A stretch of DNA of 28,929 bases from an uncultured Selenomonadaceae bacterium. Lineage in GTDB: Bacteria > Bacillota > Negativicutes > Selenomonadales > Selenomonadaceae. This document shows positions 7,902 to 16,857 of this stretch, in pieces. A program made the translations under genes and the position numbers. The notes under the pieces are model-generated. The model had not been told where the DNA came from, did not search any database, and saw only the letters and a list, made by a program, of their open reading frames with translations. The DNA lies in assembly GCA_937902665.1 (NCBI GenBank), contig CALELM010000059.1:1-28929 (forward strand). The letters run 5' to 3'. How positions within the stretch are numbered: the first letter of the stretch is position 1; each line of letters starts with the position of its first letter.

Positions 7902-10784
7902 ATGATTTCAAGAAAACTGGGTTCGCTATGGGGAAAGTTAGCGAGAGATGGAAAAAATGATTGGTTGCCGTTATGGATCCATTTGGCAGACACGGGGGAG
8001 ATAGCGAAGTGCTTGTGGGATTCTTGGCTGCCAAGGCATACGAAGATGGAAATTGCGTCAGGAATCGAAAGCAAGCAGGGAGCGTCCTTGGACATCCAAC
8101 TAGAGTATGCTCGGCAAATCGCAGTATTCTTGGCGGCTGTTCATGACATCGGCAAGGCATCGCCTGTTTTTGCAAGGAAAGCGTCAGATGTTGGATTTTC
8201 GGAGATTGTGGATGCAATAACAAAAGCTGGCTTGCCCATTGCAGGAAAGATAGATTCGTCAGAGGTGAGAAGATTTCCTCATGCCTTGGTGGGCGAATGC
8301 ATTTTGGAACAAAAGGGCTTGGATCGCAGCTTTGCCGTGATTGTTGGCTCGCATCACGGCAAGCCGCCTGATGACGAGGATTCCATCGAAAGTGTAAAGA
8401 ATCGGACGAAATATACGGGTGTTGGAGAGGAAGCTTGGGAGGAGGTTTGGCAGGAGATTTTGGAGTTAGCATTGCGCCTGTCAGGTCTTGAAACTGTCCC
8501 GCAGGGAACGCTTTCCGTGCCAGCGCAGGTGTTGCTAAATGGTTTTTTGATTATGGCAGATTGGATGGCGAGCAGTCAGGATTGCTTTGCGTTGCTCTCC
8601 CGTGATGTTCCATGCCGTGATATTCCTTTGAGCAAGCAGAGGGCAGGGCTGGCATGGAAGAAGTTGGATTTACCGACATTTGGGGAATTCTCGGATGCTG
8701 CTTCTTGGGAGGAGCTTTATGCGAGACGTTTTCAGCGAAAGGCAAGACCTATGCAGGAGGTTGCCTTGCGGGCGGCAGTGAAGGCAAAGGACGCAGGTAT
8801 TTTTGTTATCGAAGCACCGATGGGCGAGGGGAAAACGGAGGCAGCCTTGGCTGTGGCGGAGGCAATGGCAAGGCGTTACGGATTGAGCGGGATTTATTTT
8901 GCCTTGCCTACACAAGCAACTAGTGACGGCATTTTCCCTCGTATTGTGGAATGGATTCGCGCCTTGCATCCGCAGAACGACCGTTCCGTGTTTTTGGCGC
9001 ATGGAAAGTCCGGCTTCAATGAAGATTATACGGGAATCAAGTTCAATTCTCCTCTTTTTGATGAGGAGGAAAGCAATGGGGCAAGTAATCCTTGGTCGCA
9101 GTTTCGCTCGTCAGATGTTTTGGTCAATGAGTGGACTTGCGGACGCAAGAAGGGGCTGTTGGCTGATTTCGTGGCAGGTACGATTGATCAGGTTCTGCTT
9201 GCCGGTCTCAAGAGCAAGCATTTGGCACTCCGTCACTTGGGCTTGGCGAACAAGGTCGTCATTCTGGACGAGTGCCATGCCTACGATGCCTACATGAGCA
9301 GCTACTTGGATTTGGTTCTTTCGTGGCTGGGGGCTTATCATGTGCCGGTTGTCGTTCTTTCGGCAACCTTGCCTCCGCATCGCCGGAAAGAGCTGTTGCA
9401 GGCGTATCAAGAAGGATATCAAGGAAAACAGAAAAAACAATATTTGAGCATAAGAGATCACTCTGTTCGTCGTCTAGAAACTCCACTGGTTTCCAGCGAG
9501 AATGTTTCCAGTGAAGAAGATGCCTACCCCTTGATTAGCTATACGGATGGCAGGGAGACAAGAGAGGAGAAACCAAGTCCGTCTGGACGAAGGCTGGAGG
9601 TTCGGATGGAGGTCATGCAGGGAGATTCCTTGCTGGACTGGTTGGAGGAGCTGTTGTCAGATGGGGGTTGCGTGGGTATCATACGGAATACGGTCAAGCA
9701 GGCGCAGGAAACGGCTGCTGCTTTGGAAAAGAAATTTGGGACAGCATGTGTCAGGCTGCTTCATTCCAGGTTTCTTGCCAGTGCTCGCGTGCAAAAGGAA
9801 AAAGACTTGCGTGATTGCTTAGGTCCGAGAGCGAGTCAGCGCCCCAAGCAGTTGATTGTTGTTGGAACGCAGGTCATGGAGCAGTCGTTGGACGTGGACT
9901 TTGATGTGCTTTTCACGGATATTTGTCCTATGGACCTTTTGCTTCAGCGATTGGGACGCTTGCATAGGCATGACAGGAAGGGATTGCGACCAGAAAAATT
10001 GCGTGAGCCACGTTGTTTCCTCATGGGAATCGAGGGGGCTGCGTCCTTTGATAGCGGCTCTGTTGCGGTTTATGGAAGGTATCTGCTCTTGAAGACCAAG
10101 GCATTTTTGCCGAGCGTGATTCACTTGCCAACGGATATCGTTCGTTTGGTGCGTCAAGCCTATGAGGAAGGGTACGAGCAGGAGATGAAGAACTGCCTTT
10201 GCGCAGAGGGGAAGGACGAGGAGATAGAATGTATTTGCGATGAGGCAATCATTGAGTATAGGAATTTTTTGCAGGAGAAGAGAAACAGAGCGGAAGTTTT
10301 TCAGATTAGGCGACCAAGGAAGCAGGGAAAATTGCTTTTATCTTGGTTGCGGGCGGATATCAAGGAGGATGCATCGGGCAAACGTGGCGAGGCTACAGTT
10401 CGAGATGGAGCGGATTCCTTGGAGGTGCTAGTGATTCGGCAAAAGCAGGATGGCATGTATACCGTTCCGTGGATGCTTGAGTTGCAAAAGAAGTATGCAG
10501 ATGTCCGCATTGACAGCGTGGCAGATGATAGATTGGCAAAGGCAATAGCTGGCTGTCGCGTTTCCTTGCCAAGTTATTTTACTGCAAGATGGAAAATTGA
10601 CAAAATCATAGAGGAATTAGAACAGGTTGTGTTGAAACATAACCTACAGGAGTGGTATACGTCTCACTGGCTTAATGGGGAGTTGTTCTTGGTCTTGGAC
10701 GAGTCGGGCGAAATGGAGCTGGCAGGAAAGACATTGGCTTATGATGAGAAGTTGGGGCTGCTTATCAAGGAACAGGAGGAATAG
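7902..10784 (+). CDS. cas3: CRISPR-associated nuclease-helicase Cas3 (type I-E)
   Basis: Cas3 is recruited by target-bound Cascade, nicks the displaced strand and degrades it while moving 3' to 5'. This 960-residue protein has the HD nuclease and SF2 helicase in one chain. HD residues are His27, the HD pair His81-Asp82 in AVHDIGKA, His127, and His151-His152 in SHHGKP. Helicase motifs are Walker A in APMGEGKTEA (Lys311), DECH at 456-459, SAT at 487-489, and motif VI QRLGRLHRH at about 682-690. All catalytic residues appear intact. The start was set at ATG 7902, after AAGGTGGGA; an in-frame ATG at 7878 overlaps the phosphatase gene. It is followed 1 bp later by cse1. Confidence 0.97.
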   Translation: MISRKLGSLWGKLARDGKNDWLPLWIHLADTGEIAKCLWDSWLPRHTKMEIASGIESKQGASLDIQLEYARQIAVFLAAVHDIGKASPVFARKASDVGFSEIVDAITKAGLPIAGKIDSSEVRRFPHALVGECILEQKGLDRSFAVIVGSHHGKPPDDEDSIESVKNRTKYTGVGEEAWEEVWQEILELALRLSGLETVPQGTLSVPAQVLLNGFLIMADWMASSQDCFALLSRDVPCRDIPLSKQRAGLAWKKLDLPTFGEFSDAASWEELYARRFQRKARPMQEVALRAAVKAKDAGIFVIEAPMGEGKTEAALAVAEAMARRYGLSGIYFALPTQATSDGIFPRIVEWIRALHPQNDRSVFLAHGKSGFNEDYTGIKFNSPLFDEEESNGASNPWSQFRSSDVLVNEWTCGRKKGLLADFVAGTIDQVLLAGLKSKHLALRHLGLANKVVILDECHAYDAYMSSYLDLVLSWLGAYHVPVVVLSATLPPHRRKELLQAYQEGYQGKQKKQYLSIRDHSVRRLETPLVSSENVSSEEDAYPLISYTDGRETREEKPSPSGRRLEVRMEVMQGDSLLDWLEELLSDGGCVGIIRNTVKQAQETAAALEKKFGTACVRLLHSRFLASARVQKEKDLRDCLGPRASQRPKQLIVVGTQVMEQSLDVDFDVLFTDICPMDLLLQRLGRLHRHDRKGLRPEKLREPRCFLMGIEGAASFDSGSVAVYGRYLLLKTKAFLPSVIHLPTDIVRLVRQAYEEGYEQEMKNCLCAEGKDEEIECICDEAIIEYRNFLQEKRNRAEVFQIRRPRKQGKLLLSWLRADIKEDASGKRGEATVRDGADSLEVLVIRQKQDGMYTVPWMLELQKKYADVRIDSVADDRLAKAIAGCRVSLPSYFTARWKIDKIIEELEQVVLKHNLQEWYTSHWLNGELFLVLDESGEMELAGKTLAYDEKLGLLIKEQEE

Positions 10785-10785
10785 C

Positions 10786-12459
10786 GTGGGAGAGCAGGCG
10801 GAAAAAGAATTTAATTTGCTGGACGAACCGTGGATTTTGGTCAAGACGTTTTCTGGTGAGGTCAAGGAATGGTCATTGCTGGAATTATTTCGTCATGCAC
10901 ATGAAGTGCAGTCATTAGCAGGAGAGCTGCCTACGCAGGACGTGGCAGTAATGCGTCTGTTGCTTGCCATTATGCATGGAGCGTTCATTACGAGTGATGT
11001 AGATGATGAAGATATGGCATTGCAACGCTGGCAAGAGCTGTGGGAAGAAAAGCAGTTCATGTATGGGATTGTGGCAGATTATTTGGAGAAATATCGTGAG
11101 AGATTCTGGCTGTTTCACCCAGAGCAGCCATTCTATCAGGTGGCAGATTTCAAGAGCGTTATGGATGCATACAGGGTGAAAAATGAAAAAGGCTTCAAGA
11201 TTAAGGAGGAAGAAAAGTTAAAAACAGTTGCTCGCTTGCATGGGGAACTGTTTCAAAGTGACCATACCCCTAGGCTATTTCCAGTGAGAACTGGGGAAGG
11301 GCAAAAGGCAATTTTCTATGCGGAAGCGGCACGATGGCTGCTTCATCTGAATGGATTTGATGATGATTCTGCAAAGAAGCCAACACCAAAGGGCGTAGGC
11401 TATTTGGGACAGCTAGGTCTCGTCTATGCACAGGGAGAAAATTTGTTTGAAACCTTGATGTTGAACTTTGTTTTGCTCGATGAACGCAACGAACTTTTCG
11501 ATGACTATAAGGAAGAAGCCAAGGCATATTGGGAGAAGCCCGTATGCAAGCGGATAGCAAATTTGGTAGTTCAGCCAAGGGCACAAAAGGATTTGCTTAC
11601 GATGCAATCTCGGCGAATTCTGTTGAACCGAGAAGATGGCGGAAAGGTAAATGGTTATCTGTTGACTATGGGAGATTATTTTGACGAGGAACAGTCACTT
11701 GTCAAGGAGACCATGACGCTTTGGGAATGGTGTAAAGACGGAAATGCGAACAGATTACAGCCCAAGCAGCATAAACCGGAGAGGCAGATTTGGCGCGATT
11801 TTTCATCGTTGCTGTGTGAAGCAGGTGATAAAGAAAATAAAATGGCGGGCGTGATTTATTGGTTGAAGCTTTTGCAAAAAGAAAAAATCTTTTCGCATGA
11901 TAATATTAAGATATGCATTGCGGGAGTTTATTACAAGTTTAAAGGGGGAGGCTGGCAGATTGTGGACTACATGCAGGATTCCTTGCAGGTGAATTCTTTT
12001 CTATTCAAGGAATTGGGGGATTTATGGGTGCATGAAATCAAGGAAGCACTGTCAAAGATGGAGCGAGCAGTTCAGGCACTTGGTTGCTTGTCCGCAGATA
12101 TTGTTGCAGCAGAAGGAAATAGTAATGAATCTAAAACAGCGATAGCACAACGAGCGGCGGCAGCTCAACGTATGCGAGAGGAAGGATATCATCTTCTGGA
12201 TGGAGAATTTCGGCAATGGTTGCTTTCTCTTAGGGAAATGGATGAGAAAGAAGAGAAATTGCTAGAATGGTCACGGCGGGCAAAAGGGATTCTTCTCCGT
12301 CGAGGAGAAGAGCTTTTGGAGGAATGCAGCGAGACAGCATTGTTTGTAGTGAATTGCAAAGAGGACAAGGATAGCAAGTCGGTTGGTAAAGTAAATGCGT
12401 TTGAAGCCTTTCGGAAATTTAAGAGAGGCATAGTGAAGGAGCTAGGACAGGAGAAATAG
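10786..12459 (+). CDS. casA: Cascade large subunit Cse1 (CasA/Cas8e)
   Basis: Cse1 recognises the PAM and recruits Cas3. The N-terminal FNLLDEPWILV is the hallmark start of the Cse1 family (usual form FNLIDEPWIPV). The protein has 557 residues, somewhat longer than E. coli CasA. The C-terminal helical bundle is present. The start codon is GTG at 10786, chosen because AGGAGGA (10774-10780) lies 5 nt upstream and because the conserved N-terminal motif follows closely; a longer reading into the cas3 gene is a shadow. It sits 1 bp after the cas3 stop and 1 bp before cse2. Confidence 0.95.
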   Translation: MGEQAEKEFNLLDEPWILVKTFSGEVKEWSLLELFRHAHEVQSLAGELPTQDVAVMRLLLAIMHGAFITSDVDDEDMALQRWQELWEEKQFMYGIVADYLEKYRERFWLFHPEQPFYQVADFKSVMDAYRVKNEKGFKIKEEEKLKTVARLHGELFQSDHTPRLFPVRTGEGQKAIFYAEAARWLLHLNGFDDDSAKKPTPKGVGYLGQLGLVYAQGENLFETLMLNFVLLDERNELFDDYKEEAKAYWEKPVCKRIANLVVQPRAQKDLLTMQSRRILLNREDGGKVNGYLLTMGDYFDEEQSLVKETMTLWEWCKDGNANRLQPKQHKPERQIWRDFSSLLCEAGDKENKMAGVIYWLKLLQKEKIFSHDNIKICIAGVYYKFKGGGWQIVDYMQDSLQVNSFLFKELGDLWVHEIKEALSKMERAVQALGCLSADIVAAEGNSNESKTAIAQRAAAAQRMREEGYHLLDGEFRQWLLSLREMDEKEEKLLEWSRRAKGILLRRGEELLEECSETALFVVNCKEDKDSKSVGKVNAFEAFRKFKRGIVKELGQEK

Positions 12460-12460
12460 A

Positions 12461-13045
12461 ATGGATAATGATATCAGTAAATGCATTTTGCAATTTATGA
12501 AAGGAAGGATTCCGCGCTTGTGCCATTCCAAAGCGGCTTTGGCACAGCTTCGCCGTGGGATTGGAAAGGAGCTAGGGGAGCTTCCTGCCTTGCTTGCGTT
12601 TGTATTGCCGGAGGAGGAGCTTTCTTCTTGGCAAGAGGGAGAGGAAATGGCAGAGAAGGCAATTTATGCAGCGATTACGCTCTATGCCTTTCATCAACAG
12701 GGAAGCGAAAGCTGCGTGAGTGCTGGCATAGAGGAAAAAGATATGTCGGTTAGTCATAGAAATTCCTTTGGTCATGCCATGTGGCGATTATCGCAGAAAA
12801 GGGAGCAGGACAAAGGCATCCTGCGTCGTTTCCGTCAAGTAGTGACGGCAAAGGATATCACGGAGCTTTCAGTTCATGCACGGGGACTGATTGGAATGTT
12901 GCGTCAGGAGGGTATATCCTTGGATTATCCTTCCTTTGCGGTGGATCTTTATTGGTTTCAGCAGGCAGATACGAGAAGGAAGACATTGTTGCAGTGGGGA
13001 AAGGACTACTATATTACGAAACAAAGGGAGGAAGATACAAAATGA
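12461..13045 (+). CDS. casB: Cascade small subunit Cse2 (CasB)
   Basis: This is a 194-residue, mostly helical basic protein. Two Cse2 copies form the belly of Cascade and stabilise the displaced strand of the R-loop. Family-like segments are KAALAQLRRGIGKEL near the N-terminus, the Phe-His-Gln segment YAFHQQ, RRFRQVVTAKDITELSVHA, and the C-terminal VDLYWFQ. Identification rests on these and on its place between cse1 and cas7. The stop overlaps the cas7 start (ATGA). Confidence 0.93.
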   Translation: MDNDISKCILQFMKGRIPRLCHSKAALAQLRRGIGKELGELPALLAFVLPEEELSSWQEGEEMAEKAIYAAITLYAFHQQGSESCVSAGIEEKDMSVSHRNSFGHAMWRLSQKREQDKGILRRFRQVVTAKDITELSVHARGLIGMLRQEGISLDYPSFAVDLYWFQQADTRRKTLLQWGKDYYITKQREEDTK

Positions 13046-14118
13046 AACAAAAAGCGAGAATTTATTTGGATGTACATGCGATTCAGACAGTTCCGCCAAG
13101 CTGCGTGAACCGTGACGATGCAGGAAGTCCCAAGACAGCGGTTTATGGAGGCATTCAGCGTGCTAGAGTGTCTTCGCAAAGCTGGAAACGAGCCATTCGG
13201 CAGATGTTTCAGGAGGATTTCAGTGAAGCGGAGCTGGGCGTTCGGACAAAGAAAATCGTTGACATGGTAGCGACGGAAATTAGGGGGATTGATGAAACGA
13301 TTGCCGAAGAAAAGGCGAAGGAATTAGCGGAAAAGGTATTGAAAGCATGTAATGTAAGCACGAAGAACGGGGAAGCAGAGGCGTTGTTCTTTTTGAGCAG
13401 GAAGCAGGCTCATAATTTAGCAGACTTGATTTTACAGAATGAGAAGCCGTCCAAGAAAGAGGCGCAAGCAATGATTTCGCAAAATCATAGCATAGACATT
13501 GCATTGTTTGGACGTATGGTAGCAAAAGAAGCATCACTCAATGTAGATGCTTCGGCACAGGTAGCGCATAGCATATCAACGCATCGGGTAGATAACGAAT
13601 ACGATTACTATACAGCAGTGGATGACTTGGCGACAGAGGGTAATGCAGGCGCAGGCATGATTGGGGTAGTGGAATTTAATTCCTCGACTATGTATCGGTA
13701 TGCAACAGTAGCGATACACGATCTTCATCGGGAACTGGCAGACGAAAAGGAGGTTACGGCAAAGGCGGTGGCGGAATTTGTCAAGGCATTTATTACCTCC
13801 ATGCCAACGGGAAAGCAGAACACGTTTGCTAATCGAACCTTGCCGGATGCCGTACTTGTTACCTTGCGCAGCGACCAGCCTATCAATTTTGTGGGAGCGT
13901 TCGAGAAGCCTGTTCGAGGTTCTGAGGAAGGCTATGCACAGCCATCTATTTGTCGTTTGCGGGATTATGCAAAGAAGGTATATGAAACCTTTGCAGAGGC
14001 TCCGGACAACACATGGTCTATTGGAATGGGAGATTCGGAAGAAAACCTCAAGCTGACGGATATGCTTTTGGATTTGCAGGCAACCGTGGTGCAGAAGCTG
14101 CAGGAACAGGAGGAATAA
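13042..14118 (+). CDS. casC: Cascade backbone subunit Cas7 (CasC/Cse4)
   Basis: Six copies of Cas7 coat the crRNA in Cascade. The 358-residue protein shows the typical start IYLDVHAIQTVPPSCVNRD and the conserved GGIQRARVSSQSWKRAIR segment, then the FGRMVA and AHSISTHRVDNEYDYYTAVD motifs common to I-E Cas7, and MPTGKQNTFANRTLPD near the C-terminus. The start was placed at ATG 13042 after AGGGAGGA; an upstream reading to 12781 only overlaps cse2 in another frame. Confidence 0.97.
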   Translation: MKQKARIYLDVHAIQTVPPSCVNRDDAGSPKTAVYGGIQRARVSSQSWKRAIRQMFQEDFSEAELGVRTKKIVDMVATEIRGIDETIAEEKAKELAEKVLKACNVSTKNGEAEALFFLSRKQAHNLADLILQNEKPSKKEAQAMISQNHSIDIALFGRMVAKEASLNVDASAQVAHSISTHRVDNEYDYYTAVDDLATEGNAGAGMIGVVEFNSSTMYRYATVAIHDLHRELADEKEVTAKAVAEFVKAFITSMPTGKQNTFANRTLPDAVLVTLRSDQPINFVGAFEKPVRGSEEGYAQPSICRLRDYAKKVYETFAEAPDNTWSIGMGDSEENLKLTDMLLDLQATVVQKLQEQEE

Positions 14119-14119
14119 T

Positions 14120-14917
14120 ATGAGCACCTTGTTGCTGCGCTTCGCAGCACCTATGCAGTCGTGGGGATGTCATAGTAAATTCGACCGACGATTAACGGAG
14201 CAGGAACCGACCAAAAGCGGTATTCTTGGACTTTTGGCGTGTGCTATGGGCTTGCAGCGAGACGATTCTTTGGAGGTATTTGATTCTCTCCGGTTAGGCG
14301 TTCGAGTAGACCAAGCAGGTCGCTTGGGCAGGGATTACCAAATTGTTCAGGAATATGTAGAGAAAAAAGGAGAACAAGGCAGAAAACAAGATAAAAAAAA
14401 AGATGGAAAAATTTGGGTGACGAATCGGTATTATTTGCAGGATGCCGTGTTCTTGGTTGCGATTGAGGGGGAACAGGGCTTTTTATCTGAGCTTCAGCAA
14501 GCATTGCAGCATCCTGTGTTTCCGCTGTTCTTGGGGCGGAGGTCCTGTCCTCCGTCAGGTCCATTGACGCTGGGGATTCGAGAAGGCGGCATGGTAGAAA
14601 TTTTGCGTACTGAGCCGTGGCAGGCAAGTGAATGGTATCGCAAGCGCATGAGTAACATGAGTAAAAGGAAGGAAGCCTTGCAGTTGGAAATCGTGCGTGA
14701 TGCTGTTGGTGAGGAACAGGGCTATTCCGTCAGAGATGTTCCTATCAGCTTTAGCCAGAAAAGGCGGAAATATGGCTTCCGCAACGTGATTCGGGAGCAT
14801 ATTCCGTTGCATGAAATTTGGCAGGAGCGCAGTCAGGCTGCTTCTGACGAGCCAGTACGAACAGAGCATAATCCGATGGCGCTTTTGGAGGAAGAAGATG
14901 TATCTGTCAAGAGTTAA
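14120..14917 (+). CDS. casD: Cascade subunit Cas5 (CasD)
   Basis: Cas5e caps the 5' handle of the crRNA and contacts Cse1. The 265-residue protein has the typical N-terminus LLLRFAAPMQSWG and then the EPTKSGILGLLACAMG motif. The PLFLGRRSCPPSGPL segment is also conserved. A charged insert rich in Lys, Gln and Gly (about residues 82-95) is specific to this copy. The ribosome site AGGAGG ends 6 nt before the ATG, inside the end of cas7. The last 20 bp overlap cas6e. Confidence 0.95.
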   Translation: MSTLLLRFAAPMQSWGCHSKFDRRLTEQEPTKSGILGLLACAMGLQRDDSLEVFDSLRLGVRVDQAGRLGRDYQIVQEYVEKKGEQGRKQDKKKDGKIWVTNRYYLQDAVFLVAIEGEQGFLSELQQALQHPVFPLFLGRRSCPPSGPLTLGIREGGMVEILRTEPWQASEWYRKRMSNMSKRKEALQLEIVRDAVGEEQGYSVRDVPISFSQKRRKYGFRNVIREHIPLHEIWQERSQAASDEPVRTEHNPMALLEEEDVSVKS

Positions 14918-15515
14918 GATAAATACAAGCATAAGGAATACAAGAAAGTTTTTAGGTTCTTTGCAGGTGATTCATGCCTCAGTCGAGAGCTGCTTCGCAG
15001 ACCATGATACGACAAGGAAGCTTTGGCGATTGGATTATTTTTGTGGGCAGCCATACTTGCTGGTCTTGAGTCGGGAAAAGCCGGATTTCACGAGTCTCGT
15101 TGAGCAATATGGATATGCAGGAGAAGATGGGGAGATACGGGATTATCAGCGGGTTTTGGATTGCTTGGAGGATGGAAAACGGTTTCGGTTTCGTTTGTGC
15201 GCAAATCCTGTCCATAGTATCAAGGACGAGGGCGGAAAACGGGGAAAGGTTGTTCCTCATGTGACGATTTGCCAGCAAGAGGAATGGCTCGAACAGAAAT
15301 GCGAGAAGCTTGGATTTTCCCTCGATGAGTTCCTTGTCGTGCAGCGTGAGCTGAAGAGGTTTACGAGACAAGGGAAGCAGATTACTTTGCATACTGCGGT
15401 TTATGAAGGTATTTTGACAATTCGCCAAGCAGAGATCTTTCGGGAAACCTTGGTGCAGGGCATAGGCAGAGCCAAATCCTACGGATGCGGTTTGCTGACA
15501 CTGGCACGGCTATGA
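14898..15515 (+). CDS. casE: crRNA endonuclease Cas6e (CasE)
   Basis: Cas6e binds the repeat hairpin, cuts at its 3' base and stays bound to the mature crRNA. The 205-residue protein begins MYLSRVKINTSIRNTRK. The Gly-rich C-terminal motif of the Cas6 family is clear: GIGRAKSYGCGLLTLARL. A His is present in CFADHDTTRKLWRLD, near the place of the catalytic His of E. coli CasE. The start was placed at ATG 14898, 6 nt after GGAGG; longer readings begin inside casD. Its stop overlaps cas1 (ATGA). Confidence 0.95.
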   Translation: MYLSRVKINTSIRNTRKFLGSLQVIHASVESCFADHDTTRKLWRLDYFCGQPYLLVLSREKPDFTSLVEQYGYAGEDGEIRDYQRVLDCLEDGKRFRFRLCANPVHSIKDEGGKRGKVVPHVTICQQEEWLEQKCEKLGFSLDEFLVVQRELKRFTRQGKQITLHTAVYEGILTIRQAEIFRETLVQGIGRAKSYGCGLLTLARL

Positions 15516-16501
15516 AGAATAAAATCAACGGAGCAGAAAAGGCGAAATTGCAGGAGCTTCCTCAAATCAAGGAACGCATTTCCTTTTTGTATGTTGAGCG
15601 GTGTCTTATCAATCGGGAGGACAGTGCTATCAATATCGTAGATGAACGGGGTACGGTCAATATGCCAGCAGCTTCCTTGAGTGTTTTGCTGGTAGGACCG
15701 GGGACATGTATAACGCATCGTGCTATGGAACTTATTGGTGATGCAGGGACGAGTGTGATTTGGATTGGAGAGCATGGAGTGAGATATTATGCATCTGGTC
15801 GTCCTTTGACACATTCCGCCTCGTTACTGATAAAGCAAGCGGAGCTTGTGACGAATACCAGAAGCAGGCTGGCAGTAGCTCGCAAAATGTATCAGATGCG
15901 TTTTCCGGATGAGGATGTGTCCCTCCTTACCATGCAGCAGCTTCGTGGCAAGGAGGGGGCAAGAGTTCGCAGGATTTACCGTCGAAGCGCACAGGAATTT
16001 AGCGTGGAATGGAACGGCAGGGAATACGATCCTGATAATTTTTCCGATGGGACATTGGTGAATCAGGCATTGTCGGCAGGGACGGCTTGCCTGTATGGAC
16101 TGGCGCACAGCGTGATTGCAGCAATGGGCTGCTCGGCAGGGCTTGGCTTTGTCCATACGGGACATGAGAGGTCTTTTGTCTATGATGTTGCTGACTTGTA
16201 CAAGGCGGAATTTGTAATCCCTTTGGCGTTTCGGCTGGCAGCAGAAGAATCAGAAGATATCGGCGGCGAGATGCGCCGTGCCATGAGAGATGAGATTGCT
16301 CGCAAGCATTTGCTGGAACGAATGGTAAAGGATATTCACTATCTTTTGCTGGATTCCCAAATGGTTGAGGTGTCGTATGAGGATATCGTGGATTTATGGG
16401 ACGAGAAAAATGGAAAGGTGAGAAATGGGATATCCTATGGCAAGGATGAGGCATTGTCCTTGCGTACAGGTTATGGTACGATGATAGAGGAACGAGAATG
16501 A
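15512..16501 (+). CDS. cas1: CRISPR integrase Cas1 (type I-E)
   Basis: Cas1 forms, with Cas2, the complex that joins prespacers to the leader end of the array. It has 329 residues. Metal-binding residues are visible with the spacing of E. coli Cas1: Glu148 (GKEGARVRR), His215 (GFVHTGHER) and Asp228 (YDVADLYKAE). The N-terminal beta domain and the GPGTCITHRAMELI segment are normal. The start was placed at ATG 15512, overlapping the cas6e stop; an earlier ATG at 15485 lies inside cas6e. All active-site residues seem intact, so integration could still work. Confidence 0.97.
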   Translation: MKNKINGAEKAKLQELPQIKERISFLYVERCLINREDSAINIVDERGTVNMPAASLSVLLVGPGTCITHRAMELIGDAGTSVIWIGEHGVRYYASGRPLTHSASLLIKQAELVTNTRSRLAVARKMYQMRFPDEDVSLLTMQQLRGKEGARVRRIYRRSAQEFSVEWNGREYDPDNFSDGTLVNQALSAGTACLYGLAHSVIAAMGCSAGLGFVHTGHERSFVYDVADLYKAEFVIPLAFRLAAEESEDIGGEMRRAMRDEIARKHLLERMVKDIHYLLLDSQMVEVSYEDIVDLWDEKNGKVRNGISYGKDEALSLRTGYGTMIEERE

Positions 16502-16857
16502 TTGTGATAACTTTGACGGATTGCCCAATATCATTGCGTGGCGATCTTACGAAATGGCTTCTGGAAATCAATACAGGTGTTTTCGTAGGCAGAGTGAGTG
16601 CCCGTGTCAGGGACCATCTTTGGGAACGTGTCGTGAGCAACGTGAAGAATGGGCGAGCAACCTTGGTATATAGCACGAACAATGAACAGCACATGGATTT
16701 TCGCATCCATCATAGCGAAAACGAGATTATTGATTTTGATGGGCTAAAACTCGTGCTGCACCCAAGTCGTGCAAGAGCTAAAAAAGCAGCGCAGCAACGA
16801 ATGGGATTTAGCAAGGCTGCCAAAATGCGCATGGCAAAGAAGAAGCGCCGCTATTGA
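16498..16857 (+). CDS. cas2: Cas2 (type I-E), now ending at an in-frame TGA before a former DEDDh domain
   Basis: Cas2 is the structural core of the Cas1-Cas2 integrase. Residues 1 to about 90 form the Cas2e fold: start MIVITLTDCPISLRGDLTKW, then GVFVGRVSARVRDHLWERV and GRATLVYST. The protein then continues into a strongly basic tail (RARAKKAAQQRMGFSKAAKM to KKKRRY), making 119 residues, longer than E. coli Cas2 (94). The tail is what would be a linker in Cas2-DEDDh fusions: the sequence after the TGA remains in the same frame and encodes a recognisable exonuclease-like domain. It overlaps cas1 by 4 bp. Confidence 0.95.
   Translation: MIVITLTDCPISLRGDLTKWLLEINTGVFVGRVSARVRDHLWERVVSNVKNGRATLVYSTNNEQHMDFRIHHSENEIIDFDGLKLVLHPSRARAKKAAQQRMGFSKAAKMRMAKKKRRY

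Noticed and set aside
7492..8472. 326-residue minus-strand ORF opposite the phosphatase and cas3
   Set aside because: Low-complexity Pro/Ser composition, no ribosome site, and it lies over two well-supported genes.
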